In this document: piece by piece, positions 40,137 through 49,624 of the stretch
Layout: every line of letters starts with the position of its first letter
How positions within the stretch are numbered: position 1 is the stretch's first letter
NCBI GenBank assembly: GCA_947498845.1
Contig: CANMLX010000002.1
Coordinates: forward strand, 221,015-285,014
Length of the DNA stretch: 64,000 nucleotides
DNA from: an uncultured Flavobacteriaceae bacterium
GTDB taxonomy: Bacteria > Bacteroidota > Bacteroidia > Flavobacteriales > Flavobacteriaceae
Direction: 5' to 3'
Position numbers and translations under genes: made by a program
Notes under the pieces: model-generated
What the model saw: the letters and a program-made list of their open reading frames with translations, nothing else
The model's database searches: none
What the model was told of the DNA's origin: nothing

Positions 40137-41978
40137 TTACTTAGTCTTTCCATCCATTTTATCTTTAAGCGCTTGTAAAGCATCATTAGCATCACCTAAC
40201 GTTGGTTTTGCTTCTGCAGCAGCACTAGCAGCCTTTTTAGCAGCAGCTCTTACATTTGCAGCTTCTTCAGCTTTGTGTATTGCGGCATGCGATGCCACTA
40301 CACGTTTAAATTCTTTATTAAATTCAATAATCTTGAATTCTGCTTTTTCACCTTTCTTAAGCTTACTTCCATCTTCTTTCTCTAAGTGACGTGTCGGTAC
40401 AAAAGCTACGATATCTTCGTTAAACACTATAGTAGCACCTTTATCAACTATTTCAGAAATTTCAGCTTCGTGAGTTGTATTTAAAGCAAAATCTGTTTCA
40501 TACTTATCCCAAGGGTTATCTGTTGTTTGTTTATGCCCTAAACTTAATTTACGTCCTTCAACATCTAATTCTAAAACAATAACATCTAACTTATCACCTA
40601 CTGCACAGAACTCAGACGGGTGCTTGATTTTCTTAGTCCAAGATAAATCAGAGATGTAAATTAATCCATCAATACCTTCTTCTAATTCAACAAATACACC
40701 AAAGTTTGTAAAGTTACGTACAACACCTGTGTGCTTAGAACCTAATGGATATTTACCTGTAATATCTGTCCATGGATCTGGCGTTAATTGCTTGATACCA
40801 AGTGACATTTTACGATCTTCTCTATCAAGTGTTAAGATAACAGCCTCTACCTCATCTCCTACAGACACGAAATCTTGAGCTGAACGTAAGTGCGTAGACC
40901 AAGACATTTCAGATACGTGAATTAATCCTTCAACACCATCTGCTACTTCTATAAATGCACCGTAATCTGCAATGACTACTACTTTACCTTTTACTTTATC
41001 TCCTACTTTAACCTCTTCTCCAAGAGCTTCCCATGGATGCTTGCTTAATTGCTTAAGACCTAATTGGATTCTTGATTTGTCCTCATCGAAATCAAGGATT
41101 ACAACATTAAGTTTTTGATCTAATTCTACAATCTCATTTGGATGATTAATTCTAGACCAAGATAAATCTGTAATATGTACTAATCCGTCAACACCTCCAA
41201 GATCAATAAATACCCCGTAAGATGTAATGTTTTTAACCACACCTTCTAATACTTGACCTTTTTCTAATTGACCAATAATTTCTTTCTTTTGTTCTTCAAT
41301 ATCAGCCTCAATAAGTGCTTTATGAGAAACAACTACGTTTTTAAATTCGTGGTTGATTTTTACAACCTTAAATTCCATTGTTTTATTTACGTACTGATCG
41401 TAATCTCTAATTGGTTTAACATCAATTTGAGATCCTGGTAAGAATGCTTCAATGCCAAAAACATCTACAATCATACCTCCTTTTGTTCTACACTTAACAA
41501 AACCATTAACGATTTCACCTGTTTCATGAGCTTTGTTTACACGATCCCATGCTTTGATAACACGTGCTTTTCTGTGAGATAATACTAATTGCCCTGTAGC
41601 GTCTTCACGTACATCAATTAATACCTCAACTTTATCCCCAACTGCTAAGCCAGGATTGTAACGAAATTCGTTTAATGAAATTACACCTTCAGACTTTGCA
41701 TTAATGTCTATAATTGCATCTCTGTCTGTGATGTGAATTACTTTACCTTCAACAACTTCGTCATCTAAAGTGTCTACAAAATTTTCTGCTACTAATTTTT
41801 CAAATTCTTGAAGTTGTTTGTCATCTACTTCGTCAATACCTTCTTGGTAATTGTGCCAGTTAAACTCTTTTAAGAATTTTTCAGGATTTGCTTGTGCTTC
41901 AGATACTACTGGAGCCTCAACTGTTACTTGTGCTTCTCCCGATACTTCAGGATCAGCTTGTTTTGCTTTTTCAGCCAT
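40137..41978 (-). CDS. rpsA: 30S ribosomal protein S1
   Basis: 613 residues with six S1 RNA-binding domains in series (for example KITSYGVFIDLGGVDGLVHI-type units written GVFIDLGGVDGLVHITDLSW, GAFIEVADGVEGLIHVSEMS, GVFVELEEGIDGLIYISDLS). The N-terminal ~50 residues are acidic and low-complexity, and the C-terminus is Ala/Lys-rich, both usual in Bacteroidetes S1. S1 binds mRNA on the small subunit, of special interest here because this phylum rarely uses Shine-Dalgarno pairing. Monocistronic. Confidence 0.97.
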   Translation of the reverse strand: MAEKAKQADPEVSGEAQVTVEAPVVSEAQANPEKFLKEFNWHNYQEGIDEVDDKQLQEFEKLVAENFVDTLDDEVVEGKVIHITDRDAIIDINAKSEGVISLNEFRYNPGLAVGDKVEVLIDVREDATGQLVLSHRKARVIKAWDRVNKAHETGEIVNGFVKCRTKGGMIVDVFGIEAFLPGSQIDVKPIRDYDQYVNKTMEFKVVKINHEFKNVVVSHKALIEADIEEQKKEIIGQLEKGQVLEGVVKNITSYGVFIDLGGVDGLVHITDLSWSRINHPNEIVELDQKLNVVILDFDEDKSRIQLGLKQLSKHPWEALGEEVKVGDKVKGKVVVIADYGAFIEVADGVEGLIHVSEMSWSTHLRSAQDFVSVGDEVEAVILTLDREDRKMSLGIKQLTPDPWTDITGKYPLGSKHTGVVRNFTNFGVFVELEEGIDGLIYISDLSWTKKIKHPSEFCAVGDKLDVIVLELDVEGRKLSLGHKQTTDNPWDKYETDFALNTTHEAEISEIVDKGATIVFNEDIVAFVPTRHLEKEDGSKLKKGEKAEFKIIEFNKEFKRVVASHAAIHKAEEAANVRAAAKKAASAAAEAKPTLGDANDALQALKDKMDGKTK

Positions 41979-42388
41979 TTAAATTTAACAATACTTAGAT
42001 TTCCACCTTCGTGAAAACGCAATTGCATTGCGATTTGTATTCTGCATTTTCCAAAAAGTTAAGTGCCTAAAACACAGAAGTGTTATAAATTAAATTTTCT
42101 AAATCCTTTTCATCTTTTCGTTATAGCACTAAAAAGGTGCGCAAAAATACATATTTTCAGACAATTAGCCTAATCTTAAAGCGACTTAAATATGAAATAA
42201 GGCTTTTATTTGGTAATTTTTAAATGTGCTAATCTAAGTAATTAGCATTATTTTTCTTTTTTCTGTAAAAAGCGCTACATGTAATTATTTTAAATAATTC
42301 TATTCTGCACTAAAAAAATGATTTTTTATTGTGAGTTTCATCTTTCTTTTTTTACCTTTAGAAACGTTAATAAACAAATTATAAAATA
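41979..42388. other. 410-base divergent region between rpsA and the LysM gene
   Basis: On the minus strand CAAAAATA at 42142-42149 reads TATTTTTG, a -7 box match 163 bases before rpsA, which would give a long rpsA leader. The leader may hold regulatory structure, as S1 is autoregulated in other bacteria; I see no definite motif. The plus side has only a weak box before the LysM gene. Confidence 0.4.
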
Positions 42389-42772
42389 ATGGCTGTAAAA
42401 TTAAAATACCAAGACGTTTTAAATTTAGGAGAATCTTTAAACATTCAAAATGGAGATGTAAAAGAAGAGAACGGACAATTAAAAGTAACTGGAACTGCTA
42501 ACACACCATACGAAAAAGACTTAATTTGGGATAAAATAAAAGAAATAGGCGGTGAAAATCCTGCTGATATTATGGCTGATATACAAGTTGCTGATAGCAG
42601 CGTTTACCACAGACACGTTGTTAAAAGTGGAGAAACATTAGGTAAAATAGCAAAACAATACTATGATAATGCTTCTAAGTATCAGGAAATTTTCAAAGCT
42701 AATTCAGATATTTTAAAGAATCCAGATGTTATCCATCCTGATCAAGAGTTAATTATTCCAAATTTAGGGTAA
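42389..42772 (+). CDS. BON-LysM protein (YgaU/Kbp-like)
   Basis: 127 residues. N-terminal BON-like domain (about 20-70, VKEENGQLKVTGTANTPYEK) and C-terminal LysM (about 76-125: HRHVVKSGETLGKIAKQYYD, NPDVIHPDQELIIPN). No signal peptide, so likely cytosolic as in E. coli Kbp, which binds potassium. The same role here is an inference from architecture. Confidence 0.85.
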   Translation: MAVKLKYQDVLNLGESLNIQNGDVKEENGQLKVTGTANTPYEKDLIWDKIKEIGGENPADIMADIQVADSSVYHRHVVKSGETLGKIAKQYYDNASKYQEIFKANSDILKNPDVIHPDQELIIPNLG

Positions 42773-42774
42773 TC

Positions 42775-43065
42775 TACCTCGGGGTAAGCCCACAAGGCAT
42801 TGATTGAAAAAACATTTTTATTTCGAGGCAAGCCTTGGAGTATTTAAATCTCGATTATCGAGTAAAATAAAAAATTTCTTGAAACGAACTATCCCCGAGG
42901 CAGAGCCATAGGGGTATGCTTCGACTGCGCTCAGCACAGGTTTCGCTCGTTTCATTTTGACCTTATGGTCAAAAACCGAAATTTCACTATTTAGATTCCC
43001 GTTTTCACGGGAATGACAACTTCTTCGGAAACCCCAACGCAGAGCGTCGAGGAATTCTTTTCGAT
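42775..43065. repeat. G+C-richer mosaic intergenic repeat
   Basis: Composition differs from its surroundings. It contains several nested palindromes (CTCGATTATCGAG, TGACCTTATGGTCA, TTCCCGTTTTCACGGGAA), an inverted pair CCTCGGGGTA/CCCCGAGG and the segment CTTCGACTGCGCTCAG that resembles dispersed repeats of Flavobacteria. No reading frame. Probably a composite of repeat fragments. Confidence 0.6.
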
Positions 43066-43079
43066 TAAACCATACAAAA

Positions 43080-43113
43080 GCTCTAAGAACAATTAATTCT
43101 TAGGGCTTTTTGT
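43080..43113. terminator. Bidirectional terminator between LysM gene and trmH
   Basis: The stem GCTCTAAGAA / TTCTTAGGGC, loop CAATTAA, is followed by T residues on the plus side and a shorter T run on the minus side. It lies next to the trmH stop codon. Confidence 0.75.
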
Positions 43114-43114
43114 T

Positions 43115-43768
43115 TTATGAATTATAAAAACGTTCTACAATCTTATCGTAGCTTTTAATTGTTTTTTTACACCAATCCAGTCGTTTTTCTAATTTTTCTT
43201 GCTCGGTCAATTCCCACTTAATAGTACTCGCTTTTAATCTGGTTGTTACATCTTGCAAAATAATCGCTGCAGATACAGATATATTTAAACTCTCGGTAAA
43301 TCCTACCATAGGAATTTTTAAAAACGCATCTGCATTACTTAGCACTTCTTCAGATAGTCCTTCGGTTTCTCTTCCAAAGAAAAAACACGACTTTTTTGTG
43401 ATATCAAAATCTTTTAAATCGCAATCATTTTTGTGAGGTGTTGTGGCCACAATTTGATAGCCTTTCTCTTTTAAATTTTCAAGACAAGACCTAACCGAAT
43501 GGTAACGATTTAAATCCACCCACTTTTGAGCTCCCATGGCTATTTCTCTATCAATATGTTTGCTGTTTTGCTCCTCTACGATACTTAATTCTTGTATACC
43601 AAATACATCACAACTTCGCATTACAGCACTGGTGTTATGTAATTGATACACATCCTCTGTAGCTACTGTAAAATGTTTTGTTCTTTGAGCTAATACTTTT
43701 GCAAATTTTTCTCTACGCGAATCGGTTAAATAAGATTCCAGGTGGTTTAATAATTGTTCGTCTACCAT
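43115..43768 (-). CDS. trmH: tRNA/rRNA 2'-O-methyltransferase, TrmH (SpoU) family
   Basis: 217 residues. SPOUT motifs: LHNTSAVMRSCDVFGIQEL (motif 1, with the catalytic Arg), FFGRETEGLSEEVLSNAD (motif 2) and KIPMVGFTESLNISVSAAII (motif 3). The length and closing basic tail fit TrmH, which methylates G18 in the D-loop of tRNAs. Divergent from the sirtuin gene. Confidence 0.9.
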   Translation of the reverse strand: MVDEQLLNHLESYLTDSRREKFAKVLAQRTKHFTVATEDVYQLHNTSAVMRSCDVFGIQELSIVEEQNSKHIDREIAMGAQKWVDLNRYHSVRSCLENLKEKGYQIVATTPHKNDCDLKDFDITKKSCFFFGRETEGLSEEVLSNADAFLKIPMVGFTESLNISVSAAIILQDVTTRLKASTIKWELTEQEKLEKRLDWCKKTIKSYDKIVERFYNS

Positions 43769-43830
43769 GGGTCAAAATTAGCAAAGTTTTTGGCATTGTT
43801 ATAACAAACTAATTAGTCTATATTTATACA

Positions 43831-44508
43831 ATGAAAAAACACATTGTAGTACTTACTGGCGCTGGTATTAGCGCCGAAAGTGGCATTAAAACGTTTAGAG
43901 ATGCAGATGGTTTATGGGAGGGGCATGATGTTATGGAAGTTGCGACTCCTCAAGGTTTTACTAAAAACCCTGCTTTGGTTTTAGATTTTTATAACCAACG
44001 CAGACGCCAACTATTTGATGTAAAGCCTAACTCGGCACATATAGATTTGGCAAAACTTGAAAACGATTATAACGTCACAATAATCACTCAAAATGTAGAT
44101 GATTTACATGAACGCGGAGGAAGTAGTAACATTATCCATTTACATGGTGAGTTATTAAAAGTACGTAGTACTCACGATGAAACAGATGTAAAAGAATGGA
44201 AAACCGATATTGTTCTAGGAGATACTTGTAGTAAAGGCTATCAACTAAGACCACATATAGTTTGGTTTGGAGAAGATGTCCCTATGATTGAAAAAGCTGT
44301 TGCTATTTGTGAAACTGCCGATATTTTAGTGATTATAGGTACTTCTATGCAAGTTTACCCAGCTGCAAGTTTAAAAAACTATGTTCCTGAAAACACACTA
44401 ACTTATTTTATTGATCCTAAACCCAATATTGAAAGCTCAAAACATCTCACTGTTATTGCCGAACCTGCTACGGTTGGCGTTAAAAAACTTATGCAACTGT
44501 TAAAATAG
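43831..44508 (+). CDS. Sir2-family NAD-dependent deacylase, zinc cysteines mostly lost
   Basis: 225 residues. GAGISAESGIKTFRDADGLW, QNVDDLHERGG and catalytic His105 in HLHGELLK are all present. Tyr54 and Arg57 in FYNQRR form the YxxR pair that selects succinyl/malonyl groups in class III sirtuins. The zinc module is degenerate: the first CxxC is replaced by VRSTHD and only one Cys (DTCSKGYQLRP) remains of the second pair. The enzyme probably removes acyl groups from lysines with NAD. Structure without zinc is the open question. Confidence 0.88.
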   Translation: MKKHIVVLTGAGISAESGIKTFRDADGLWEGHDVMEVATPQGFTKNPALVLDFYNQRRRQLFDVKPNSAHIDLAKLENDYNVTIITQNVDDLHERGGSSNIIHLHGELLKVRSTHDETDVKEWKTDIVLGDTCSKGYQLRPHIVWFGEDVPMIEKAVAICETADILVIIGTSMQVYPAASLKNYVPENTLTYFIDPKPNIESSKHLTVIAEPATVGVKKLMQLLK

Positions 44509-44516
44509 TATAAAAC

Positions 44517-44548
44517 AAAAGGCGAACTTGCTAACAGGTTCGCCTTTA
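44517..44548 (+). terminator. Terminator after the sirtuin gene
   Basis: The stem AAAGGCGAAC / GTTCGCCTTT lies 10 bases after the stop codon. It is followed by only a few T, but the stem is strong and also faces the convergent adhesin gene. Confidence 0.75.
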
Positions 44549-44577
44549 AAATTATTAGCTTGTACTTTTAATTATAG

Positions 44578-47500
44578 CTATTGCTTCAAAATCTTTTTGA
44601 CAACCTTCCCTTTTGAAGTACTTATTAAAGCGATATAAATTCCAGAAGATAATTGAGATACCTCTTTAAAAGAAGCCACCATTACACCTGATAGATTATA
44701 AATTTTAACATCTTCCACATCTATACTTGTATGGATAATTAATTCTTCTTGTACTGGGTTAACAATAATTATATCATCATTAAACACTTCCTCTGTAGAC
44801 ACACTTAGTGTAGAATCTTCTGTAATGGTAGGTACATCCACATCTCCAGAAGTATTTCCAACGGCATCTATAGCTTGCACCACAAAATTATTAGCACTAT
44901 TTGCTGTTAAGTTTACAGAGAAACTCCAGGCATTGCCAGTTACAGTAGCTGAGCCTAAAGACGTTGTATTATCTGCAGTACCATCATTATCACTATCTAT
45001 ATAAGCGTGCACCAATACGCCATTCTCTGTATGTGTTCCAGAGATGGTTTGTGTTGCTGCATCTACGGTGATAGCACTAGCGGGTATTGTTACTACTGGA
45101 TTTGCAGGATTTGTTGAATCTTCGATAATGGTAGGTACATCCACATCTCCAGAAGTATTTCCAACGGCATCTATAGCTTGCACCACAAAATTATTAGCAC
45201 TATCTGCTGTTAAGTTTACAGAGAAACTCCAGGCATTGCCAGTTACAGTAGCTGAGCCTAAAGACGTTGTATTATCTGCAGTACCATCATTATCACTATC
45301 TATATAAGCGTGCACCAATACACCATTCTCTGTATGTGTTCCAGAGATGGTTTGTGTTGCTGCATTTATGGTGATAGCACTAGCGGGTATTGTTACTACT
45401 GGATTTGCAGGATTTGTTGAATCTTCGATAATGATAGGAACATCTACATCACCTGAAACATTCCCTGAAGCATCTTCTGCTTGCACCACAAAATTATTAG
45501 CACTATCTGCTGTTAAGTTTACAGAGAAACTCCAAGCATTGCCAGTTACAGTAGCTGAGCCTAAAGACGTTGTATTATCTGCAGTACCATCATTATCACT
45601 ATCTATATAAGCATGCACTACTACGCCATTTTCTGTATGCGTTCCAGAGATGGTTTGTGTTGCTGCATTTATGGTGATAGCACTAGCGGGTATTGTTACT
45701 ACTGGATCAACTGGCGCAGTAACATCTTGACAAAAATCAAAATTATCTACTGCGACATATACAAAATCTGCTGTGATTTGAATCTCAATTTCATCTACTA
45801 AGCTCGCTGAAACATCATTACCATCCAATGAAGAAAAATCTACTACTAAGAATCCATTATTCCCTTGTGATGTAGAAGTTGGAAAAGTTGTATTTGCTGT
45901 ATTTAAAGTTGCTGTAAATACTTGAAGGTTATTTTCTTTTCCTGTAATGGTTACAGTACCGTCTGCTGTTGGGTTTGATCCCGCAGCGATAGAAGACAAG
46001 TAAACGGCCATTGTATTCATACTAAAATCGGCGCCATCTGAAGTTTTGATACTAAACGTTCCTACTCCAGTTCCTTCGTTATCTAAAAAGACATCTGAAC
46101 CTCCTGCTCCTGCCCCAGTATCATCAAAAACATCTAAACCTCCTGTAACTTCAAAAGTAAAACCATTACTAGAAAATGTAGTCCCTCCAGCACTTTCCGA
46201 TTCAAAAGTGACTACAAAACACTCAGATCTGGTAAAAACTTGCCCACTATTGAATGCTAAAGGCGGTGTATTTCCTAATACATCCTGAATATCTGTATTT
46301 GATTTTAAGTTTACCTTTAGTGTTCCTTCTCCAACAAGGTTTTCTATACCTAACGTATACTGATTGCCACTTCCTGTAATCATAGAATTAATAGTTGCTG
46401 TTAAATTACCTGTAGTGACTAATTCAAAATCATCGGCAGTTACATTAGTTACATTTTCATTAAAGGTTACATTTGCATCAAGGGATGTTGCCGTACTTAA
46501 AGGAGTTCCTGAAAAAGAAATACTTTGCACTTCTGGTACAAAAGTATCTGCTAGACCTTCTTCACAAAATTCAAAATGATCTATGGATATATATACAAAT
46601 GATCCACCTAACACAATTTCAACTTCATCAATATTTGTGAAACTAAAATCGGCTGTACCATCTGTAGCTGTATTTAAATTAAAAAAGCCATTATCTCCAT
46701 TCATAATAGACGTTGGAAACCCTCCTGTTTTTTCTATTGTATAAACAGATGCTCCCGCTAATTTACCATTTAGAGTAATTGATCCATCATTTGTTGGAGC
46801 ACTTCCGTTAGTTAATGACGAAAGATATAGATCAATTGTATCTAGTCTAAACTCAGTACCACCATTTGCTGTAATAGAAACAGTAGCTCCTGAACCAGAA
46901 TTATCCAAATAATAGTCTGAACCACCAGCTCCAGAGTTGGTAATTGTTTTTATACTAAGCCCTGATGCTGTAAAATCGATACCATTACTTGAAAAAGTAG
47001 TTGCTCCTACCATCAAGCCCTCAAAAGACTCTTCAAAACACGAAGAAACAGTATGCGCCTCCCCTAATGTAAATGCAGGCGTATTACCATTAGTCCCATT
47101 TCCATTTCCTGTACTATCTATAATATCTGTATTTGCATTAAGATCAACACTTACAGAACCTTCTCCTGCAATCCCTGTAATTGTAAGCGTATACGTTGTT
47201 CCCGAACCAGAAATACTACTATCAATGGTTCCAGTTGCTGTTCCTGTAAGATCTATTGTGAAATCATCTACACTAACATTAGTTGCAGCCTCACTAAATG
47301 TAACCTCCATATCAATAGTATCTGCTGTAGTTGCAGGGCTACCCACCACTTCTATACTTTCAACAGAAGGAGGAACAGTATCTGCTGCTAAAGCTGTCCA
47401 ACTAAAGGCATCTAACGCTAAATAATCGAAGTTTCCTGTAGATGTAATGATTAATTGATCTATTGGTAACAGTGTATGATCTGTTGTATCCTCATTAGCA

Positions 47501-47967
47501 AAATCAATAAATGTAAACCCGTTATTTGGGGTAAAGGTTGATACATTAGAAAAACCCGATGTTTTTGTAAAGGTAAAGACATTTGCATTGTCTTTTCTAC
47601 CCTCAAAAGTAACTGTTCCAGAACCATTTCCTATTCCACTAGTAGCACAAAATAAATACAAACTATTAATTATGAAATCAGTGCCTGAATCTGATGAAAT
47701 TGTAAAACTACTCCCATTGTTTTCTCCATTATTACCATCAGAATTATCCATAAAACGATTATCAGGCATAGTGCCATTCCAACCTCCTCCATTGAATATA
47801 AAAAGACGATAAGTCTCAGCACTAGTAATATTAAATAGTTGCCCGTTGTCTGTAAAAGACGAGGAATCATCTGACTCAGATTCAAAAACTTCTGTTGTTT
47901 GCGCTTCACTCATTCCATAGGAAGATAATAGTATTAGCAATAGCACATAAAAATAATTTGTTCTCAT
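44578..47967 (-). CDS. Secreted adhesin-like protein with three identical Ig-like repeats, T9SS
   Basis: 1129 residues. Signal peptide (about 1-22). The first 700 residues alternate jelly-roll-like modules (FESESAGGTTFSSNGFTFEV; DFVYVAVDNFDFC) with SwmB/Big-like modules (SIEVVGSPATTADTIDMEVT; VSVDLNANTDI). Residues about 749-1051 are three 101-residue Ig-like repeats (NPVVTIPASAITINAATQTI; SGTHTENGVLVHAYIDSDND) that are almost identical. A T9SS tail follows (VKIYNLSGVMVASFKE, ending KKILKQ). It is a surface or secreted adhesion protein. Last gene downstream of the methyltransferase cluster, 24 bases after it in transcription order. Confidence 0.88.
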   Translation of the reverse strand: MRTNYFYVLLLILLSSYGMSEAQTTEVFESESDDSSSFTDNGQLFNITSAETYRLFIFNGGGWNGTMPDNRFMDNSDGNNGENNGSSFTISSDSGTDFIINSLYLFCATSGIGNGSGTVTFEGRKDNANVFTFTKTSGFSNVSTFTPNNGFTFIDFANEDTTDHTLLPIDQLIITSTGNFDYLALDAFSWTALAADTVPPSVESIEVVGSPATTADTIDMEVTFSEAATNVSVDDFTIDLTGTATGTIDSSISGSGTTYTLTITGIAGEGSVSVDLNANTDIIDSTGNGNGTNGNTPAFTLGEAHTVSSCFEESFEGLMVGATTFSSNGIDFTASGLSIKTITNSGAGGSDYYLDNSGSGATVSITANGGTEFRLDTIDLYLSSLTNGSAPTNDGSITLNGKLAGASVYTIEKTGGFPTSIMNGDNGFFNLNTATDGTADFSFTNIDEVEIVLGGSFVYISIDHFEFCEEGLADTFVPEVQSISFSGTPLSTATSLDANVTFNENVTNVTADDFELVTTGNLTATINSMITGSGNQYTLGIENLVGEGTLKVNLKSNTDIQDVLGNTPPLAFNSGQVFTRSECFVVTFESESAGGTTFSSNGFTFEVTGGLDVFDDTGAGAGGSDVFLDNEGTGVGTFSIKTSDGADFSMNTMAVYLSSIAAGSNPTADGTVTITGKENNLQVFTATLNTANTTFPTSTSQGNNGFLVVDFSSLDGNDVSASLVDEIEIQITADFVYVAVDNFDFCQDVTAPVDPVVTIPASAITINAATQTISGTHTENGVVVHAYIDSDNDGTADNTTSLGSATVTGNAWSFSVNLTADSANNFVVQAEDASGNVSGDVDVPIIIEDSTNPANPVVTIPASAITINAATQTISGTHTENGVLVHAYIDSDNDGTADNTTSLGSATVTGNAWSFSVNLTADSANNFVVQAIDAVGNTSGDVDVPTIIEDSTNPANPVVTIPASAITVDAATQTISGTHTENGVLVHAYIDSDNDGTADNTTSLGSATVTGNAWSFSVNLTANSANNFVVQAIDAVGNTSGDVDVPTITEDSTLSVSTEEVFNDDIIIVNPVQEELIIHTSIDVEDVKIYNLSGVMVASFKEVSQLSSGIYIALISTSKGKVVKKILKQ
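44813..45721. repeat. Three tandem 303-bp repeats inside the adhesin gene
   Basis: Units start at 44813, 45116 and 45419 and preserve the reading frame (101 codons each). Units 1 and 2 differ at only a few bases; unit 3 differs mainly at its first 60 bases. The arrangement allows copy-number change by recombination. Confidence 0.9.
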
Positions 47968-47991
47968 AAATTTGTTGATTGGTTATAATTT

Positions 47992-48990
47992 TCACTTATA
48001 CTCTACAAGCCATTTGGGCTCTTTATCTATTATATACATTAATTTAAATGACTTTTCCTCTTTTAAATTACTTAATGACCCAACACAAAAAGGATTTGTA
48101 ATTAAGGACTCTGCCTTTACTATAGTTTCTTCTTTATAAACTTTAAGTTCTGTAAAAACACATAAATCTGTTGGTTCTTTTTCTGGATTTTTCACATTTA
48201 TCCAGCCGCTATCAAAAAAAATGTCATCGTCTCTTTTAGCATAATTCATTTCTTTCTCTATCTTAAATATATCTCTTGAATAATTAGACTTAAAAGACAA
48301 GTCTCCTTTCGTTTCATATATATTAGCTTTACACTCTAAAACAGGTTCATTTCGTTGTACGGAATACCCTAATTTAATAGACACCTCTTGCGGAATTAAA
48401 ATACCATCTTGTTTTAGTTGAGGGATTAAATTTTGAGTTATTGCTACTTGTGGTTCCCTGGTAAGGGCTTTAAACATGGTTTCTGTAACAATCAAATCTA
48501 ACTTTGTTGGATGTTGATACTTAATAGCATCTGCAACCACAATATGTTCCACCATTTTTTGAAGCGCTAAGGTTTTTATAATTCTTTTTAGCCCGTATAT
48601 TGAAGACTTATTTATATCTATAAATGACACGCATAATTGATCATTTCTTACTAAATCAAGTACAGGTATTAATAATGGCGCATAAGGTCCACACCCTGCG
48701 TACAAGATATGGACATTTTCTCCTTTTCTATTGATTAACAGGTCATTGATAGCTTGATATACACCTTTAATAAAACTACTAGTTCTCTTGTAATCTAAAA
48801 TACATTCGGCAGCATAGCGCTCACATAATGCTAAACCATGTGACAACTGCACATCATTTAGATTATTTGAAGCTATTGGAAATTGTTTATAAAACTCGAA
48901 TAAGTCATGAATAGCCTTTTTCGAAGTCTCTTTGGTAGAATTCAAAATATTTAATGTAATCTTTTTTAAAGATAGTATCATTTCCTCCAT
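47992..48990 (-). CDS. PRMT-like SAM-dependent methyltransferase
   Basis: 332 residues. SAM motif I VHILYAGCGPYAPLLIPVL (about 93-111), an acidic residue at the end of beta-2 (SFIDINKSS, Asp125), then DAIKYQHPTKLDLIVTETM, where Glu170 falls where arginine methyltransferases carry the first Glu of their double-E loop, and LIPQLKQDGILIPQEVSIKL, like the PRMT post-loop strand. No signal peptide. It may methylate a protein side chain; the tail-collar protein encoded 12 bases upstream is an obvious candidate. Function inferred. Confidence 0.7.
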   Translation of the reverse strand: MEEMILSLKKITLNILNSTKETSKKAIHDLFEFYKQFPIASNNLNDVQLSHGLALCERYAAECILDYKRTSSFIKGVYQAINDLLINRKGENVHILYAGCGPYAPLLIPVLDLVRNDQLCVSFIDINKSSIYGLKRIIKTLALQKMVEHIVVADAIKYQHPTKLDLIVTETMFKALTREPQVAITQNLIPQLKQDGILIPQEVSIKLGYSVQRNEPVLECKANIYETKGDLSFKSNYSRDIFKIEKEMNYAKRDDDIFFDSGWINVKNPEKEPTDLCVFTELKVYKEETIVKAESLITNPFCVGSLSNLKEEKSFKLMYIIDKEPKWLVEYK

Positions 48991-49002
48991 ACTTAAAGTC
49001 TA

Positions 49003-49590
49003 TTAGCTTCTAGAAGGAAAAACCCCTACCAAAGCAACAATATAGTTAATGGCTAAAAATGGCGATCTATTTTCATGACTTAAGTTTCCCCCTGTATTCC
49101 CAATAGTGGTTGTCGCAGTAGATGCATTACCTCCATTTAATGCTACATTTGGCGTTTCATTGTTATATCCTAATGTCCCATTAAAAACTCTTCCCGTAAG
49201 ACTTCCCGGTTGTGCTAGTGTACTTCCATTAGTTGGAGCGCTTATCGATGCATTTCCAGAACTAGCACCAATGTTTATTTGAACAGTGGTACCTGCTGTA
49301 TGGCTATGTGATGGTATCTGGGTTTGATTAAGTGTTACTGTTTCAACCCCTCCTTTTTGTCCTAATCTGTAATCTGATAAGCCTGGACCATTTCGAGGTC
49401 CTATAGGAGCTCTTCCTCTTAAATCTGGTAAGCCAAATGTTGTACGCCCATCGCCTCCATAGACAGTTCCTAATATAGAGAATAATGCGGAATTTTGTGC
49501 AATTGGTAATAATTGACCATCACAAAAAGCCCATCCTCGAGGGGCAAAGTTTCCTGAAAATAAAATGATTTGACCTAAAAGTGGTTCCAT
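49003..49590 (-). CDS. Phage tail collar domain protein (microcystin-dependent protein family)
   Basis: 195 residues. GQIILFSGNFAPRGWAFCDG, QLLPIAQNSALFSILGTVYG and GDGRTTFGLPDLRGRAPIG are textbook tail-collar motifs; the C-terminus is Gly/Thr/Asn-rich (NTGGNLSHENRSPFLAINYI). It has no signal peptide. Homologues occur in phage tail fibres and in many free-living bacteria without prophage, with unknown role. Here there are no capsid, terminase or sheath genes nearby, so it is not part of a prophage. Confidence 0.9.
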   Translation of the reverse strand: MEPLLGQIILFSGNFAPRGWAFCDGQLLPIAQNSALFSILGTVYGGDGRTTFGLPDLRGRAPIGPRNGPGLSDYRLGQKGGVETVTLNQTQIPSHSHTAGTTVQINIGASSGNASISAPTNGSTLAQPGSLTGRVFNGTLGYNNETPNVALNGGNASTATTTIGNTGGNLSHENRSPFLAINYIVALVGVFPSRS

Positions 49591-49624
49591 AATATGTAAT
49601 TTTTATTAATTAATAAATTAGTGA

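Noticed and set aside
45044..45610. Two similar plus-strand reading frames of 87 codons
   Set aside because: They are shadows of the 303-bp repeats in the adhesin gene on the other strand, exactly one repeat apart.
49003..49590. Tail-collar gene as a sign of a prophage
   Set aside because: No capsid, portal, terminase, sheath, integrase or lysis genes are nearby; the family is widespread in non-phage contexts.
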